Source of the DNA: Phenylobacterium sp.
GTDB taxonomy: Bacteria; Pseudomonadota; Alphaproteobacteria; Caulobacterales; Caulobacteraceae
DNA: 64,000 bases
Assembly: GCF_004299445.1 (NCBI RefSeq)
Contig: NZ_SCTC01000008.1
Location: 1-64,000 of the forward strand
Direction: 5' to 3'
Positions 41,807 to 54,246 of this stretch are shown here, one piece after another (the stretch's first letter is position 1; each line of letters begins with the position of its first letter). Position numbers and translations under genes: made by a program. The notes under the pieces were generated by a model. That model did no database searches. It was not told where the DNA came from and saw only the letters and a program-made list of their open reading frames with translations.

Positions 41807-43336
41807 ATGGGGCTCGCCTGCGCGCCTGTTCCGTTCCGCATCGACGTGATCGCCTATGGCCGCGGCGCCATCGGCGTGGCCGCGTGTCCGGGCGCCGGGA
41901 CGACGACGCTGGCCCAGGACCTGGCGGCGATCACTGCGGTCCGCCCGGACGCGATCGTCACACTGCTGTCAGCGCATGAGCTTAAGACCCTCGGGCGATC
42001 CGATCTTCCCGATCTCCTGCCGGGCCTGGCGCCGCAATGGCACCACGTCCCCCTGCGCGCCAGTGGCGCGCCAGACGCGCGGTTCGAGCGCCTCTGGACG
42101 TACACAGGGCATCGGCTGCGGGCGCTTCTCCGTCGTGGTGGCATGGTGCTGATCCACTGCGACGAGGGGAGCGTCCGCGCCCGATGGGCAGCGGCCCGCC
42201 TGCTGACCGAACTGGGCGTCCCCCCCGGCGAGGCGATGGCGAAGGCCCGTCTGCGACCGCTGGCGACCACACCGCCGGTGACCCCGCGACGGCCGATGGC
42301 CGACCATCACGTGGCCAGCCGGATCCTGGGCGGCCTCTTCGCCGGCGCTGTAGGCGACGCCCTGGGCTATGCGGTCGAGTTCAAGTCGCGCGCGGCGATC
42401 CGCAAGCTGTACGGCGAGACCGGCCTGACCCAGCCGAAGGGCCGGCTGGTCGCCAGCGACGAGACCCAAATGACCCTCTATACCGCCGACGGCCTGATGA
42501 CCGCCCTGGCGGCTGACGGACCGAAGCGGCGGGAGCAGATCCTGGCGCGCATCCGCTACGCCTACCTCGCATGGTTCCGCACCCAGCGCGACGACTGGAC
42601 GCCCAACGCGACCGGGCTCAGCCAACACCGCGAGCTGTGGGCCGTGCGCGCGCCGGGCAGCACATGCCTGACCGCCCTGCACGCCGGCGCACGCGGTACG
42701 ATCGACAAGCCGATCAACGACTCGAAGGGCAGCGGCGCGGTGATGCGTGTGGCCCCCCTGGGCCTGGTCCCATCCATCGACGCCGACGAAGCGTTCCGTC
42801 TGGCCCATGCCGCCGCCGCGCTGACCCACGGCCATCCGTCGGGCCGACTGAGCGCGGCCGCGTTCGCGAGCCTGCTGCGCGATCTGCTGGACGAGATTCC
42901 GATGCCGACCGCCCTGGCTCGCATGGAGGCCCGGCTCGAAGGTGCGGCCGGCGGGGAGGAGACCCTGACTGCCGTGCGCCTGGCCCGCGGCCTGGCCGAC
43001 GCGGATGCGCCGCCGCCGGCCGCGCTGGCGTCGTTGGGCGAGGGCTGGGTCGGCGAGGAGGCGCTGGCCATCGGCCTTTACGCCGTGCTCCGCGCCGGGA
43101 GCCTGGAAGAGACCATCAGGATCGCCGCCATCCACGATGGCGACAGCGACACTACAGCCTCGATCGCGGCCCAGATCTGGGGCGTGATCCACGGGCTCGA
43201 CGGCGTCCCGCACGAATGGGTCCGACAGCTGGACGTCGTCGAGCCCGTCTGCGACGTGGCCGGCCGCATGCTCGCCCACACCGCCGAGACGGCGATCACC
43301 GCCCCCGTGCGGCGGCTCACGCCGGCCTGGGTCTGA
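41807..43336 (+). CDS. CDKN3-like phosphatase fused to ADP-ribosylglycohydrolase (DraG fold)
   Basis: 509 residues in two parts. Residues 1-150 read like a dual-specificity phosphatase of the CDKN3 type: IGVAACPGAG, a strand-helix core, then the active loop H117-C118-DEGSV-R124 (C-x5-R). The usual general-acid region differs (PLRASGAPD). From about 168 the DraG/ADP-ribosylhydrolase fold starts with GGLFAGAVGDALGYAVEF; the metal motif is SDETQMTL (217-220, Glu in place of the second Asp), and DGDSDT (444-449) supplies the C-terminal metal ligands. GAGGG lies eight bases before the ATG. Divergent from nrtR. It probably acts on ADP-ribosyl groups or ADP-ribose phosphate; this is an inference. 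Confidence 0.85.
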   Translation: MGLACAPVPFRIDVIAYGRGAIGVAACPGAGTTTLAQDLAAITAVRPDAIVTLLSAHELKTLGRSDLPDLLPGLAPQWHHVPLRASGAPDARFERLWTYTGHRLRALLRRGGMVLIHCDEGSVRARWAAARLLTELGVPPGEAMAKARLRPLATTPPVTPRRPMADHHVASRILGGLFAGAVGDALGYAVEFKSRAAIRKLYGETGLTQPKGRLVASDETQMTLYTADGLMTALAADGPKRREQILARIRYAYLAWFRTQRDDWTPNATGLSQHRELWAVRAPGSTCLTALHAGARGTIDKPINDSKGSGAVMRVAPLGLVPSIDADEAFRLAHAAAALTHGHPSGRLSAAAFASLLRDLLDEIPMPTALARMEARLEGAAGGEETLTAVRLARGLADADAPPPAALASLGEGWVGEEALAIGLYAVLRAGSLEETIRIAAIHDGDSDTTASIAAQIWGVIHGLDGVPHEWVRQLDVVEPVCDVAGRMLAHTAETAITAPVRRLTPAWV

Positions 43337-43433
43337 GAAAAGCAAGGTCCTCAACAGGAACGTCGCATCGGCGGCGGATCAAATCCGGAACGCCGGGTGG
43401 ACGCCGCGCGCCGACCCACGGCATAAGGGCCAA

Positions 43434-45290
43434 ATGCTTCCCGCCGCACTCGCCGAGGCCGAGCTCTCGCCCCTGGACGCCGCGCGCGAGATTCTGCGGC
43501 GCACGTTCGGTCATGCCGAGTTCCGGGGCCTGCAGGCCGATGTGATCCAGGAGGTCCTGTCCGGGCGCAACGCCCTGGCGGTGTTGCCTACCGGCGGCGG
43601 CAAGAGCCTTTGCTACCAGATCCCCAGCCTGGTGCGGCCCGGCCTGGGCCTAGTCGTGTCGCCCCTCATCGCGCTGATGACAGACCAGGTGGCCGGCCTG
43701 GTGCAGTCCGGCGTGGCGGCGGCCCGGCTTGACTCCAACATTGAGCCGGAAGCCAAGGCTGAGACCTGGCGGCGCATCGAGGCTGGCGAGCTCGACATCC
43801 TCTACGTCTCGCCCGAGGGGCTGATGCAGCCCTGGATGCTGGATCGCCTCAGCCGCACGCCCCTGGCGCTGATCGCCATCGACGAAGCCCACTGCGTGAG
43901 CCAGTGGGGCCACGACTTCCGACCCGAGTACCGGATGTTGGGCCGCCTGGCCGAACTGTTCCCCAAGGTTCCCCGCCTAGCCGTCACCGCGACCGCCGAC
44001 GCCCGCACCCGTGACGACATCCGCGCCGAGCTGCGGCTGACCGACTCGGCCGAGTTCGTCGCCAGCTTCGCCCGCCCCGAGCTGATCCTGTCGGCCGAGC
44101 GAAAGCGCGGCAGCGCCGAGAAGCGGGTCGTCGAGCTGGTGACCGCTCGGCCCGACCGGTCGGGCGTCGTCTATGCCGGTTCGCGCGACAAGACCGAGAA
44201 GCTGGCAGAGGCGCTGCGCAGCGCAGGCGTCCCGGCGGTGGCCTATCATGCGGGCCTCGACAAGCGGCTGCGCGAGACGCGCCTGGAGGAGTTCCTGGAG
44301 GCCGACCATGCGGTGATGGTGGCGACCATCGCCTTCGGCATGGGCGTGGACAAGCCGGACGTCCGCTTCGTGATCCACGCCGATCCTCCCGGGTCGATCG
44401 AGGCCTACTGGCAGGAGATCGGCCGCGCCGGACGGGACGGGGAGCCGGCCGAGGGCATCACGCTCTACGGCGCCGCCGACATGGCCTGGGCGCTGAAGCG
44501 CGTGGCCGAGCGCGACATGGACGAGGCGGCCAAGCAGGTCCAGGCCCGCAAGGTCCGCCAGCTCTACACCCTGCTGGACGGCGCGGGCTGCCGCGCCGCC
44601 ACCGTGCGTCGGTACTTCGGCGAGGAGGGCGTCGAGGCCTGCGGCCAGTGCGACCTCTGCCTCGGGACCGTCGAGACCACCGACGCCACCCAGGCCGCCC
44701 AGAAGGCGTTGTCGGCGGTCCATCGGCTGGGCGGCCGCTTCGGTCGGGGCCGCGTCGTCGACCACCTGCTGGGCAAGACCAAGGACGTCAGCGACTGGGA
44801 GTCGTCGCTGTCCACCTGGGGCATCGGGCCCGAGCTGTCGGCGACCCAATGGCGCGACCTCACCGAACAGTTGCTGTTCGAGGGGCTGCTCCGGGAGGAT
44901 CCCAACGACGGTCGCCCGCTGGTCGGCCTGGGCGATGCCGAGGCGGTTCGCGCCGTCTTCCGTGGCGAGCGCGCCGTGACCATGCGCAAGCATCCCGAGG
45001 GCGCCGAAGCCGCCCGGTCGACCCGCGGGCGCGGCAAGCGCAGCAAGGAGGCCATGGCGGTCAGCGAGACCGACCGGCCGCTGTTCGAGGCGCTGCGGTC
45101 CTGGCGCGCGGCGGCGGCCAAGGCCCAGCACGTGCCGCCCTACGTGATCTTCCACGACCGCACCCTGGCCGAGATCGCCGTGGTGAAGCCGGGCACCCGC
45201 GCCATGCTGGCCAGCCTGAACGGCGTCGGCGAAGCCAAGCTCGCCCACTACGGCGAGGCGGTGCTGGAAGTGGTGGGCGGCTTCGCCTGA
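43434..45290 (+). CDS. recQ: ATP-dependent DNA helicase RecQ
   Basis: 618-residue 3'-5' helicase in recombination and repair. Walker A LPTGGGKS (51-58) is preceded by the Q-motif region FRGLQADVI; IDEAHCVSQWGHDFRPEY is the DEAH box plus aromatic loop; IAFGMGVDKPDVR and QEIGRAGRDG are motifs V and VI. A zinc-binding segment follows (CRAATVRRYF, then CGQCDLCLG), then the winged helix and a C-terminal HRDC-like domain (FHDRTLAEIA). A hairpin terminator follows the stop. Confidence 0.95.
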   Translation: MLPAALAEAELSPLDAAREILRRTFGHAEFRGLQADVIQEVLSGRNALAVLPTGGGKSLCYQIPSLVRPGLGLVVSPLIALMTDQVAGLVQSGVAAARLDSNIEPEAKAETWRRIEAGELDILYVSPEGLMQPWMLDRLSRTPLALIAIDEAHCVSQWGHDFRPEYRMLGRLAELFPKVPRLAVTATADARTRDDIRAELRLTDSAEFVASFARPELILSAERKRGSAEKRVVELVTARPDRSGVVYAGSRDKTEKLAEALRSAGVPAVAYHAGLDKRLRETRLEEFLEADHAVMVATIAFGMGVDKPDVRFVIHADPPGSIEAYWQEIGRAGRDGEPAEGITLYGAADMAWALKRVAERDMDEAAKQVQARKVRQLYTLLDGAGCRAATVRRYFGEEGVEACGQCDLCLGTVETTDATQAAQKALSAVHRLGGRFGRGRVVDHLLGKTKDVSDWESSLSTWGIGPELSATQWRDLTEQLLFEGLLREDPNDGRPLVGLGDAEAVRAVFRGERAVTMRKHPEGAEAARSTRGRGKRSKEAMAVSETDRPLFEALRSWRAAAAKAQHVPPYVIFHDRTLAEIAVVKPGTRAMLASLNGVGEAKLAHYGEAVLEVVGGFA

Positions 45291-45296
45291 CGAAAA

Positions 45297-45324
45297 GGGC
45301 CGCGCAGATCGCTCGGCGCGGCCC
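45297..45324. terminator. Bidirectional terminator between recQ and the TonB receptor gene
   Basis: Perfect nine-base stem GGGCCGCGC (45297-45305) and GCGCGGCCC (45316-45324) with a ten-base loop. On the minus side it is followed by TTTT (45293-45296 read in reverse), a classic intrinsic terminator for the TonB receptor gene; on the plus side by CGTTT, weaker for recQ. Confidence 0.85.
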
Positions 45325-45339
45325 CGTTTCAGGTGTGAC

Positions 45340-47583
45340 TTAGAACTTGGTCTTCACCTCGACGCCCAGGATGCGGGGATCGTTGACGAAGCCGGTCAGG
45401 TTGTTGAAGTCGATGCCGCCTTCCAGCGACTTGTCGTTGGTGATGTTGCGGCCGAAGGCGGCCACTTCCCAACGGGCCTCGGGCGCGCGGTAGCCCAGGC
45501 GCAGGCCGCCTTCCAGCAGCTTGGAGTCGTTGAACTCGGCCGACTGGTAGAGGAAGAAGTTGACCTTCGAGCGATAGGCCCAGTCGGTGAACACGAAGAG
45601 CTCGCCTTCGCCCATCGGCCAGGAATAGCCCGCCGTGACGTTGGCGATCCACTTGGGCGCGTTGGGCAGGCTGTTGCCGTCGATGCGCACCGTGCCGGCG
45701 ATCGGGCCAGCCGGGTCCAGCACCGTGCAGCCGCCGCCGCAGGGCTGGGTGAACAGCGCCGAGTCCTTGATCTCGGTGTTGTTGTACGAGAGGCCGGCGG
45801 TGATCAGCAGGCGATCGACCGGCTCGAGCTCGGCGTTGAACTCGAAGCCGTAGCCCACCGCCTTGTCGGCGTTGAGCAGGCGGTTGAAGTTCGCGCCGCC
45901 GCCCACCGCGGTGATCTGCAGGTCGTTGGCGTCGTAGTAGAAGACCGCGGCGTCGTAGCGGAGGCGCGCCTCGGGAACCTTGCCCTTGATGCCCGCCTCG
46001 TAGGACATCACGGTTTCCTTGTCGGCGATCGAGAGCGTGTCGCCGAACACCAGGCGGCCCTGGATCGACGGCGCCCGATAGCCGCGCGAGACGCGGGCGT
46101 AGAGGTTGAGCGTGTCGCTCGCGGCATAGGTGGCGTTGAGGTTGAAGCTGACCTCGCTGGTGTCGGGGTTGGCCCGCAGGATCGCGGTTCGCGGGGCGCC
46201 GAACGGCGAGCGCGTGCGCTGGGCCAGGAAGTCCTTCTTGTCGTCGGAGTAGCGGATGCCGCCGCCGATGTTCAGCTGTTCCGACACGTCATAGTCGACG
46301 TTGGCGAACAGCGCCCAGCTCTCGGACTTCTGGTTCTGGTAGGCGTAGCCCTGCAAGGCCCCGCCCCCCAGGGTGTTATAGTCGAAGCTGTCGATCTTGA
46401 TGCTTTCGTTGAAGTAGTAGGCGCCCACCGTGTAGCCCAGCGGCCCGTTGTTTCCGGCCAGCCGCAGCTCCTGGGTGAACTGGCGGTGGAACGGGATGCC
46501 GTCGGCGCTCTCGGCCGGGAACGGGATGAAGCCGGGGCCGAACGGCGGGGCGAACGAGGCGCCGAAGCCGCCATCGATGTCGCCGCGCGAGTAGGCGTCG
46601 ACCCGCTCGTAGGCGGTGACCGACGTGAGCTCGGGCATGCCCTCGCCGAAGTCGTAGGTGATCTTGAGGTTCGCGCCCGAGGACTCGATCTTCTGCACGG
46701 CGCGCGATTGGGCGTCCTGGCTGATCTCGTCGCGCTTGAACCCGGGGACGAAGTTGTTCGTACCCTTCTGGATGATATTGGCGCGGAAGACGCGCGGCGT
46801 GCCGTTCAGGTGCTGGTAGTGCAGGTTCAGCAGGGCATCGAGGTTCTCGGTGGGCGTCCACAGCAGCTGGCCGCGGATGGCGAACTGCTTGTAGCCCTCG
46901 CTGTCGTTCTTATCGCCGCCCCGCAGGTTATCGACCCAGTCGCTGCGGCGCTGGTACAGCGCCGAAAGGCGGCCGGCCAGCACGCCCTCGATGATCGGAC
47001 CCGAGACCGCGCCCTCGAGGTTGATGGTGTCGTAGGTCGCGTACGAACCCTGGGCGTAGCCCTCGAAGGTCTGGGTCGGCTTGGCCGAGTCGAACTTCAG
47101 CACGCCGGCGGGCGTGTTGCGGCCGAACAGTGTGCCCTGCGGGCCCTTCAGCACTTCCACCTGGTCGATGTCGAAGAGCGGGAAGCCCTTCAGGACCGGC
47201 GTCTCCATGACCACTTCGTCGTAGACGAACGACACGGGCTGGCTGGCGTTGAGGTCGAAGTCGGTGTTGCCCAGGCCGCGGATATAGGGGCGCGGGAAGG
47301 TCCGGCCGAACGAGCTTTCCAGGGTCAGGCTGGGGACGCGGGCCGAGAACACCCGGATGTCGCCGCCCGACGAGCGGATGGCGTCCAGCTTCTCGCCACT
47401 CACCGCGGTCACGGCCAGCGGGACGTCGTTGATGTTCTCCGAGCGCTTCTGGGCGGTGACCAGCACCTCGCCCACTTCGGTATCGGCGGTTGCGGTCTGG
47501 GCCAAGGCCGGGGCGGCCAGGGCGAACGCGGTCACAGAGACACTGGCGGCCAACAGGGCGCGAAGCGACGCGGACGTCATCAT
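45340..47583 (-). CDS. TonB-dependent outer-membrane receptor (second)
   Basis: 747 residues from an ATG with GAGGGA six bases upstream; a second ATG follows directly. Signal peptide ends at APALAQTAT. The TonB-box region is EVGEVLVTAQKR, then the plug (INDVPLAVTAVSG, VEVLKGPQGTLFGRNTPAGV in part) of the type often fused in Sphingomonad/Caulobacter receptors that import terpenoid or siderophore-like compounds. The barrel ends in KTKF, with a terminal aromatic residue. A hybrid histidine kinase gene lies upstream in the same direction. Cargo unknown. Confidence 0.92.
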   Translation of the reverse strand: MMTSASLRALLAASVSVTAFALAAPALAQTATADTEVGEVLVTAQKRSENINDVPLAVTAVSGEKLDAIRSSGGDIRVFSARVPSLTLESSFGRTFPRPYIRGLGNTDFDLNASQPVSFVYDEVVMETPVLKGFPLFDIDQVEVLKGPQGTLFGRNTPAGVLKFDSAKPTQTFEGYAQGSYATYDTINLEGAVSGPIIEGVLAGRLSALYQRRSDWVDNLRGGDKNDSEGYKQFAIRGQLLWTPTENLDALLNLHYQHLNGTPRVFRANIIQKGTNNFVPGFKRDEISQDAQSRAVQKIESSGANLKITYDFGEGMPELTSVTAYERVDAYSRGDIDGGFGASFAPPFGPGFIPFPAESADGIPFHRQFTQELRLAGNNGPLGYTVGAYYFNESIKIDSFDYNTLGGGALQGYAYQNQKSESWALFANVDYDVSEQLNIGGGIRYSDDKKDFLAQRTRSPFGAPRTAILRANPDTSEVSFNLNATYAASDTLNLYARVSRGYRAPSIQGRLVFGDTLSIADKETVMSYEAGIKGKVPEARLRYDAAVFYYDANDLQITAVGGGANFNRLLNADKAVGYGFEFNAELEPVDRLLITAGLSYNNTEIKDSALFTQPCGGGCTVLDPAGPIAGTVRIDGNSLPNAPKWIANVTAGYSWPMGEGELFVFTDWAYRSKVNFFLYQSAEFNDSKLLEGGLRLGYRAPEARWEVAAFGRNITNDKSLEGGIDFNNLTGFVNDPRILGVEVKTKF

Positions 47584-47749
47584 GTGGGATCCCTCATTGC
47601 AGCGGGCGTGGGAGTCGCCCTGCGGGGGAATGGCTACACCATGACGTCGCCGAACGGTCATAGTCCGACAACACTGTCACATGAATGCTCGCGTGCGTGA
47701 TCGTGGCGCCACACCCGGGCAAGCGGGAGGACCCCGCGCGGCGCCCCCA

Positions 47750-50173
47750 CTAGCCGACCGCCAGCGCCAGCGGCTCGGCCTGGGCATCCAGGGTGTCGGC
47801 GATCGTCATTGCCATCTCGAGCATGTCCAGCGGCTTGGCCAGCACAGCCTGCATGCCGGCGGCCAGATATGAGGCGCGCTCCTGTTCCAGCACGTTGGCC
47901 GTGAGACCTATAATCGGTATGCGCCCGACCGGCCCGGGAAGCTGACGGATGCAGCGCGTGGCCTCCAGGCCGTCCATGTTGGGCATCTGGACGTCCATCA
48001 GCACCAGGTGGAAGTGGCGCGCCTGGACCGCGGCCAGGCCCAGCGCGCCATCGTCGGCGGTCTCGACCTCGGCGCCCAGTTCCTCAAGCACCAGCTTGGC
48101 GACCATGCGGTTGGTGGGATTGTCCTCGACGACCAGCAGTCGCACGCCCTTCAGACCGCCGCCCTCCGTCGTCTCATCCTGGAAGGGCTCCGCCACCGGC
48201 AGGTGCAGCGCGGCCCAGAATGTCGAGCCCTGCCCCTCCAGGCTGTGGAAGCCCATCTGGCCACCCATCATATCCACCAGCGAGCGGCTGATGGTGAGTC
48301 CCAGGCCCGAGCCGCCGAAGCGCCGCGACGTCGCTCCGTCCGCCTGGGTGAAGCGGTTGAACAGCGCCGCCTGCGACGCCTGCGGGATGCCCACGCCGGT
48401 GTCGCACACCTCGCAGGAGACCTGGCGGCGGCCGTCGGCGTCTGTCTCTCCGAACAGCAGCCGCACGTCGACCCGGCCGGCCAGCGTGAACTTCACAGCA
48501 TTGCCCACGAGGTTCAGCAGGATCTGCGACAGGCGCAGTTCGTCGGCCGTCACCCAGCCGGGCTCGCCCACGACGTGGCACGCCAGGGCTACGCCCTTGG
48601 CCTCAGCCTCGGGACGCAGGAGCTCCACAACGGCAGTCAGCGCACGCACCGGGTCCATCGGCTGCGGATCCAGCTGGAGACGTCCCTCCTCGATGCGGGA
48701 CAAGTCGATCACATCGTCCAGCAGCCGCTGCAGCAACCGGCCGCTGCGGATGGCCTCATCAACCAGCTCCTGCGCACCAGGGTCCAGCCCACGCCGGCTC
48801 AGCACGTGCAGCAGGCCCAGGACGCCGTTCATCGGCGTGCGGATCTCGTGGCTCATGTTGGCTACGAACTGGGACTTCATGCGGTTGCCTGCCTCAGCAG
48901 CCTCCTGAGCGACGCGGCTGTCGATCAGTTCCTGCTCGACGCGGCGCTTCTCGAGCGCGGTGCGGCGGAACACCTCCAGTGCGCGGGCCAGGTCGCCGAT
49001 CTCGTCGCCGCGCGTCTGGTCGCCCACGGCCCGCTCCAGGTCGCCCTCCGCCACGATGGTCATGGTGTGGCTGATCCGACGGATGGGGCGCACGACGCGG
49101 AAGATCACCAGGGCCGTGGCCGCGAGGCCCAGGGCTGCGGCCAGCGCGGCGAGGGTCAGCGCCACCACCGCAGCGCGCCGGGCCTCGGCGGCCTTGGCGG
49201 CGGCGTGCTCGGACATGAGGGCCATAGCCGTGTTGGCCACGCCCATGAGGCCGCTCATGCCGGAGCGCGAGAGAGCGACCATCCGCCTGGACGTGTCCTC
49301 GGACCTACGGCCGGTCGACAACTCATCCAGCACCTCGGCGCGCGTGGCGAGCGTCTCGCGGAAATAGACGGCGTCCGCCACGGCGGTGGCGCGCTTCAGA
49401 CGGGGCGGGGCGTCCGGGCGCGCGACCAGTTCCTCCACCGGACGCCAGGCGCTGGTGACGCGCCCGTCAAGCGTCGCGAAGGCGATGCGTTGGGCCTCGG
49501 TCAGCGGCGCGTTGCGCCCCCTCGCCTGGCCCATCAGCAGCAAGGCGTCGCCGGCCGCATCGCGCGTGACCCAGGCGGCCTGCTTGACGCTCATCATCGA
49601 GGTCACGAACGGATCCGAGCGCTCGACCTCGGCGCCGAGGCGAAGCGACAGCCGGTCCAGCAACCGGACGAGTTCGGTGTCGGCGGTGATCCAGGCGCTG
49701 CTCAGCCCCTCGGGACGAGAGGCCTGAGGATCACGGATCGCCGCGTAGACCGCCGCGCGTAGACGTTGCACTTCGGCGCGGCGGGCGCGGATGTCGGCAA
49801 GGTCGGCGCTGACGTCCGGCAGACCGCGTCGCTCGGCGCCGCCGGCCAGCTTGGCCAATGCGCGGTCGGTGGCCGCCTCGGCGGTGGCGGCCCGCCAGAA
49901 AACCTCGTCGGGCAGTTCCTTCGCCATGAGCGCGATGGCCAGGCCCGCACGTTCCAGGCGCAGCTCCTGCATGGCCAAGAACAGATCGCTGGAAACGTCG
50001 GTGACGAAGGCCACGCGCTCGGCCTCGGCCAAGCGCACGGTGGCGCGGCGCGCCTCGGCGATCCCACCCGCCACAAGCAGCAGCGCCATCAGGGCGGTGA
50101 TCGCCGGCAGCAGAAAACCGACGGATACCGCCCTATGCAGAAGTGGCTTCCCCATCAGAAATTGGGATAGCAC
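47750..50173 (-). CDS. Hybrid sensor histidine kinase with receiver domain
   Basis: 807 residues from a GTG at 50173; an ATG six codons in is an alternative. Two transmembrane helices (about 15-38 and 335-360) enclose a helical periplasmic sensor of about 290 residues. A HAMP region (361-410) leads to HisKA with His442 in [10 protein letters not shown], then HATPase (N-box [23 protein letters not shown]), and a C-terminal receiver with Asp727 in [11 protein letters not shown]. The kinase should pass phosphate to an Hpt protein elsewhere. Signal unknown; the TonB receptor gene follows 166 bases downstream. Confidence 0.92.
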   Translation of the reverse strand: MLSQFLMGKPLLHRAVSVGFLLPAITALMALLLVAGGIAEARRATVRLAEAERVAFVTDVSSDLFLAMQELRLERAGLAIALMAKELPDEVFWRAATAEAATDRALAKLAGGAERRGLPDVSADLADIRARRAEVQRLRAAVYAAIRDPQASRPEGLSSAWITADTELVRLLDRLSLRLGAEVERSDPFVTSMMSVKQAAWVTRDAAGDALLLMGQARGRNAPLTEAQRIAFATLDGRVTSAWRPVEELVARPDAPPRLKRATAVADAVYFRETLATRAEVLDELSTGRRSEDTSRRMVALSRSGMSGLMGVANTAMALMSEHAAAKAAEARRAAVVALTLAALAAALGLAATALVIFRVVRPIRRISHTMTIVAEGDLERAVGDQTRGDEIGDLARALEVFRRTALEKRRVEQELIDSRVAQEAAEAGNRMKSQFVANMSHEIRTPMNGVLGLLHVLSRRGLDPGAQELVDEAIRSGRLLQRLLDDVIDLSRIEEGRLQLDPQPMDPVRALTAVVELLRPEAEAKGVALACHVVGEPGWVTADELRLSQILLNLVGNAVKFTLAGRVDVRLLFGETDADGRRQVSCEVCDTGVGIPQASQAALFNRFTQADGATSRRFGGSGLGLTISRSLVDMMGGQMGFHSLEGQGSTFWAALHLPVAEPFQDETTEGGGLKGVRLLVVEDNPTNRMVAKLVLEELGAEVETADDGALGLAAVQARHFHLVLMDVQMPNMDGLEATRCIRQLPGPVGRIPIIGLTANVLEQERASYLAAGMQAVLAKPLDMLEMAMTIADTLDAQAEPLALAVG

Positions 50174-50257
50174 CGTTCACCATAAAAACCGTAAACGGGC
50201 CTGCGGTAGGTTGACGCAGCGCGTAGGACCCTCGCCCGCGCTTCGCGTTCCGGAGCT

Positions 50258-50731
50258 CTAGGCGAGAGCCACGCAGCGTCGGCGACGCAGGCCCGCGCCG
50301 GCGAGACCGAAGCCTGCGATCATCAGCGCCCAGGTGGCGGGCTCGGGCACGCCGCCCACCCGGCCGTCGTCCTTGAAGGCGTAGTTCACGTAGCTGCCCA
50401 GAGCGCCGTCGTTGATGTAGGCCGACAGGTCGAAGCCGAACGCGCTGTTCACATCCTGGGCGTCGACGCCCACGGTGTCGGGCAGGCCGATGTAAGCGTA
50501 CCAGGCGCGGAAGTTGATCTGGTTCACGTCCGACCCACTGGTCGAGATCATGTAGTCGGACGCGTTGCCGCCGAAGATCAGCGCGGCGGCCTGCTGGCCA
50601 GTGAGCGGGCTGTCATCGACGCCGCTGTTCAATTCCCAGCTGCCCACGAAGACGATGGCGGCGTCGGCGGAGCTCGCCGCCAGAAGAGCCGTCGCCGCGG
50701 CGCCTGCGGCCAGAACCTTGCGGATATCCAT
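50258..50731 (-). CDS. PEPxxWA-CTERM sorting-domain protein
   Basis: 157 residues; the ATG at 50731 has AGGTG upstream. A signal peptide (LAAGAAATALLAASSADA) precedes a mature domain of about 100 residues rich in Asn, Ser and aromatic residues (FVGSWELNSG, FRAWYAYIG). The C terminus is the sorting tail: PEPATWA at 129-135, a hydrophobic helix (LMIAGFGLAGAGL) and an Arg cluster. Such proteins are processed by an exosortase and displayed in the envelope or exopolysaccharide. No exosortase gene is in the window. Confidence 0.85.
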   Translation of the reverse strand: MDIRKVLAAGAAATALLAASSADAAIVFVGSWELNSGVDDSPLTGQQAAALIFGGNASDYMISTSGSDVNQINFRAWYAYIGLPDTVGVDAQDVNSAFGFDLSAYINDGALGSYVNYAFKDDGRVGGVPEPATWALMIAGFGLAGAGLRRRRCVALA

Positions 50732-50885
50732 CGTACACCTGCCCACTCTCGCGCGAATCCGTCCGCGCTGCCCGGCCAACAGAGTTGCTGAACCGTAAAC
50801 GCCGGCCTAACGAGTTCACCCGTTGGTTGTGTCGATTCTACCAGATGTAGAAAACGCCGTTCGTTTTGCGACCAGCGGCGCCGAT

Positions 50886-53522
<2,637 letters not shown>

Positions 53523-53540
53523 TCAGCGCGAATTTGACGG

Positions 53541-54074
53541 TCAGGCGGAGTCCTGGGGGACGGGTTCTTCACACGGACGGTCGCCGGGCTCGGCGTCGTC
53601 CTCCAGGCTGGCGATGAGTTCAATCACGCGGGCGACGAGGGTCCCGACAGGCGCCTCGAGGAAGTCCTCGTCCTCCTCGGCCAGGGTGATCAGGATGTCG
53701 TAGACCATGGCCTCGTCGAGCTCGTCCCAGTCGGGACGCTCGACGTCGAAGCGGAGCATGACGGCGTCGCGGGCGCGCTCGATCTGGGCGCGCTGGTCCG
53801 GACTGACGGTCCGCAGACCCTCGCGGACCAGCTCGGGCCCGGGCGGCCCGGGCCGCTTGGCGGCGGCATCTTCCCGCTCACGGGCGAGCTTGGCCTTCAG
53901 GGCCAGGGTCTGGCGCAGGGAGCGCGCCATCCGCGTGTAGGTGCGGCCCAGTTCGGCGATCTCGGCGGCGTCCTCCGCCGCCATGAGCTTGTCGTGCGTC
54001 CGTTCCACGGCCGCGAGGTCGCGCTCCGCCAGGCGGGCGAGAATCTCCTCATCGCGGGTGAGACCAGCGGACAT
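53541..54074 (-). CDS. Hypothetical charged helical protein
   Basis: 177 residues, rich in Arg, Glu and Ala, predicted almost wholly helical. The N terminus (TRDEEILARLAERDLAAVER, partly quoted) could form a coiled coil; a central disordered GPPGPE linker and an acidic C terminus (EEDEDFLEAPVGTL) follow. There is no signal peptide or known motif. Start chosen at 54074. It is the first of three genes between gyrB and recF. Function unknown. Confidence 0.65.
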   Translation of the reverse strand: MSAGLTRDEEILARLAERDLAAVERTHDKLMAAEDAAEIAELGRTYTRMARSLRQTLALKAKLAREREDAAAKRPGPPGPELVREGLRTVSPDQRAQIERARDAVMLRFDVERPDWDELDEAMVYDILITLAEEDEDFLEAPVGTLVARVIELIASLEDDAEPGDRPCEEPVPQDSA

Positions 54075-54153
54075 GGTCGGGAGGGAAACACGCCCCTACG
54101 ACAAAAGCGGTCGCAGGGTGTGCGGACCGCAGCGAATCCGGCTTCGACTCCGC

Positions 54154-54174
54154 GGCGCCTAATATTCAGGCGCC
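54154..54174. repeat. Inverted repeat upstream of the cNMP-binding gene
   Basis: GGCGCCT (54154-54160) and AGGCGCC (54168-54174) form a perfect seven-base inverted repeat around an AT-rich centre, about 72 bases before the start of the cNMP-binding protein gene. It could be an operator or a weak hairpin; no factor is identified. Confidence 0.4.
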
Positions 54175-54246
54175 TACCGCAGGAATGTGTCTGCGGGTCG
54201 GAAACATGGGGTCTCGGACGGCGAGGATCGGCTAACGCTGGCGCCG

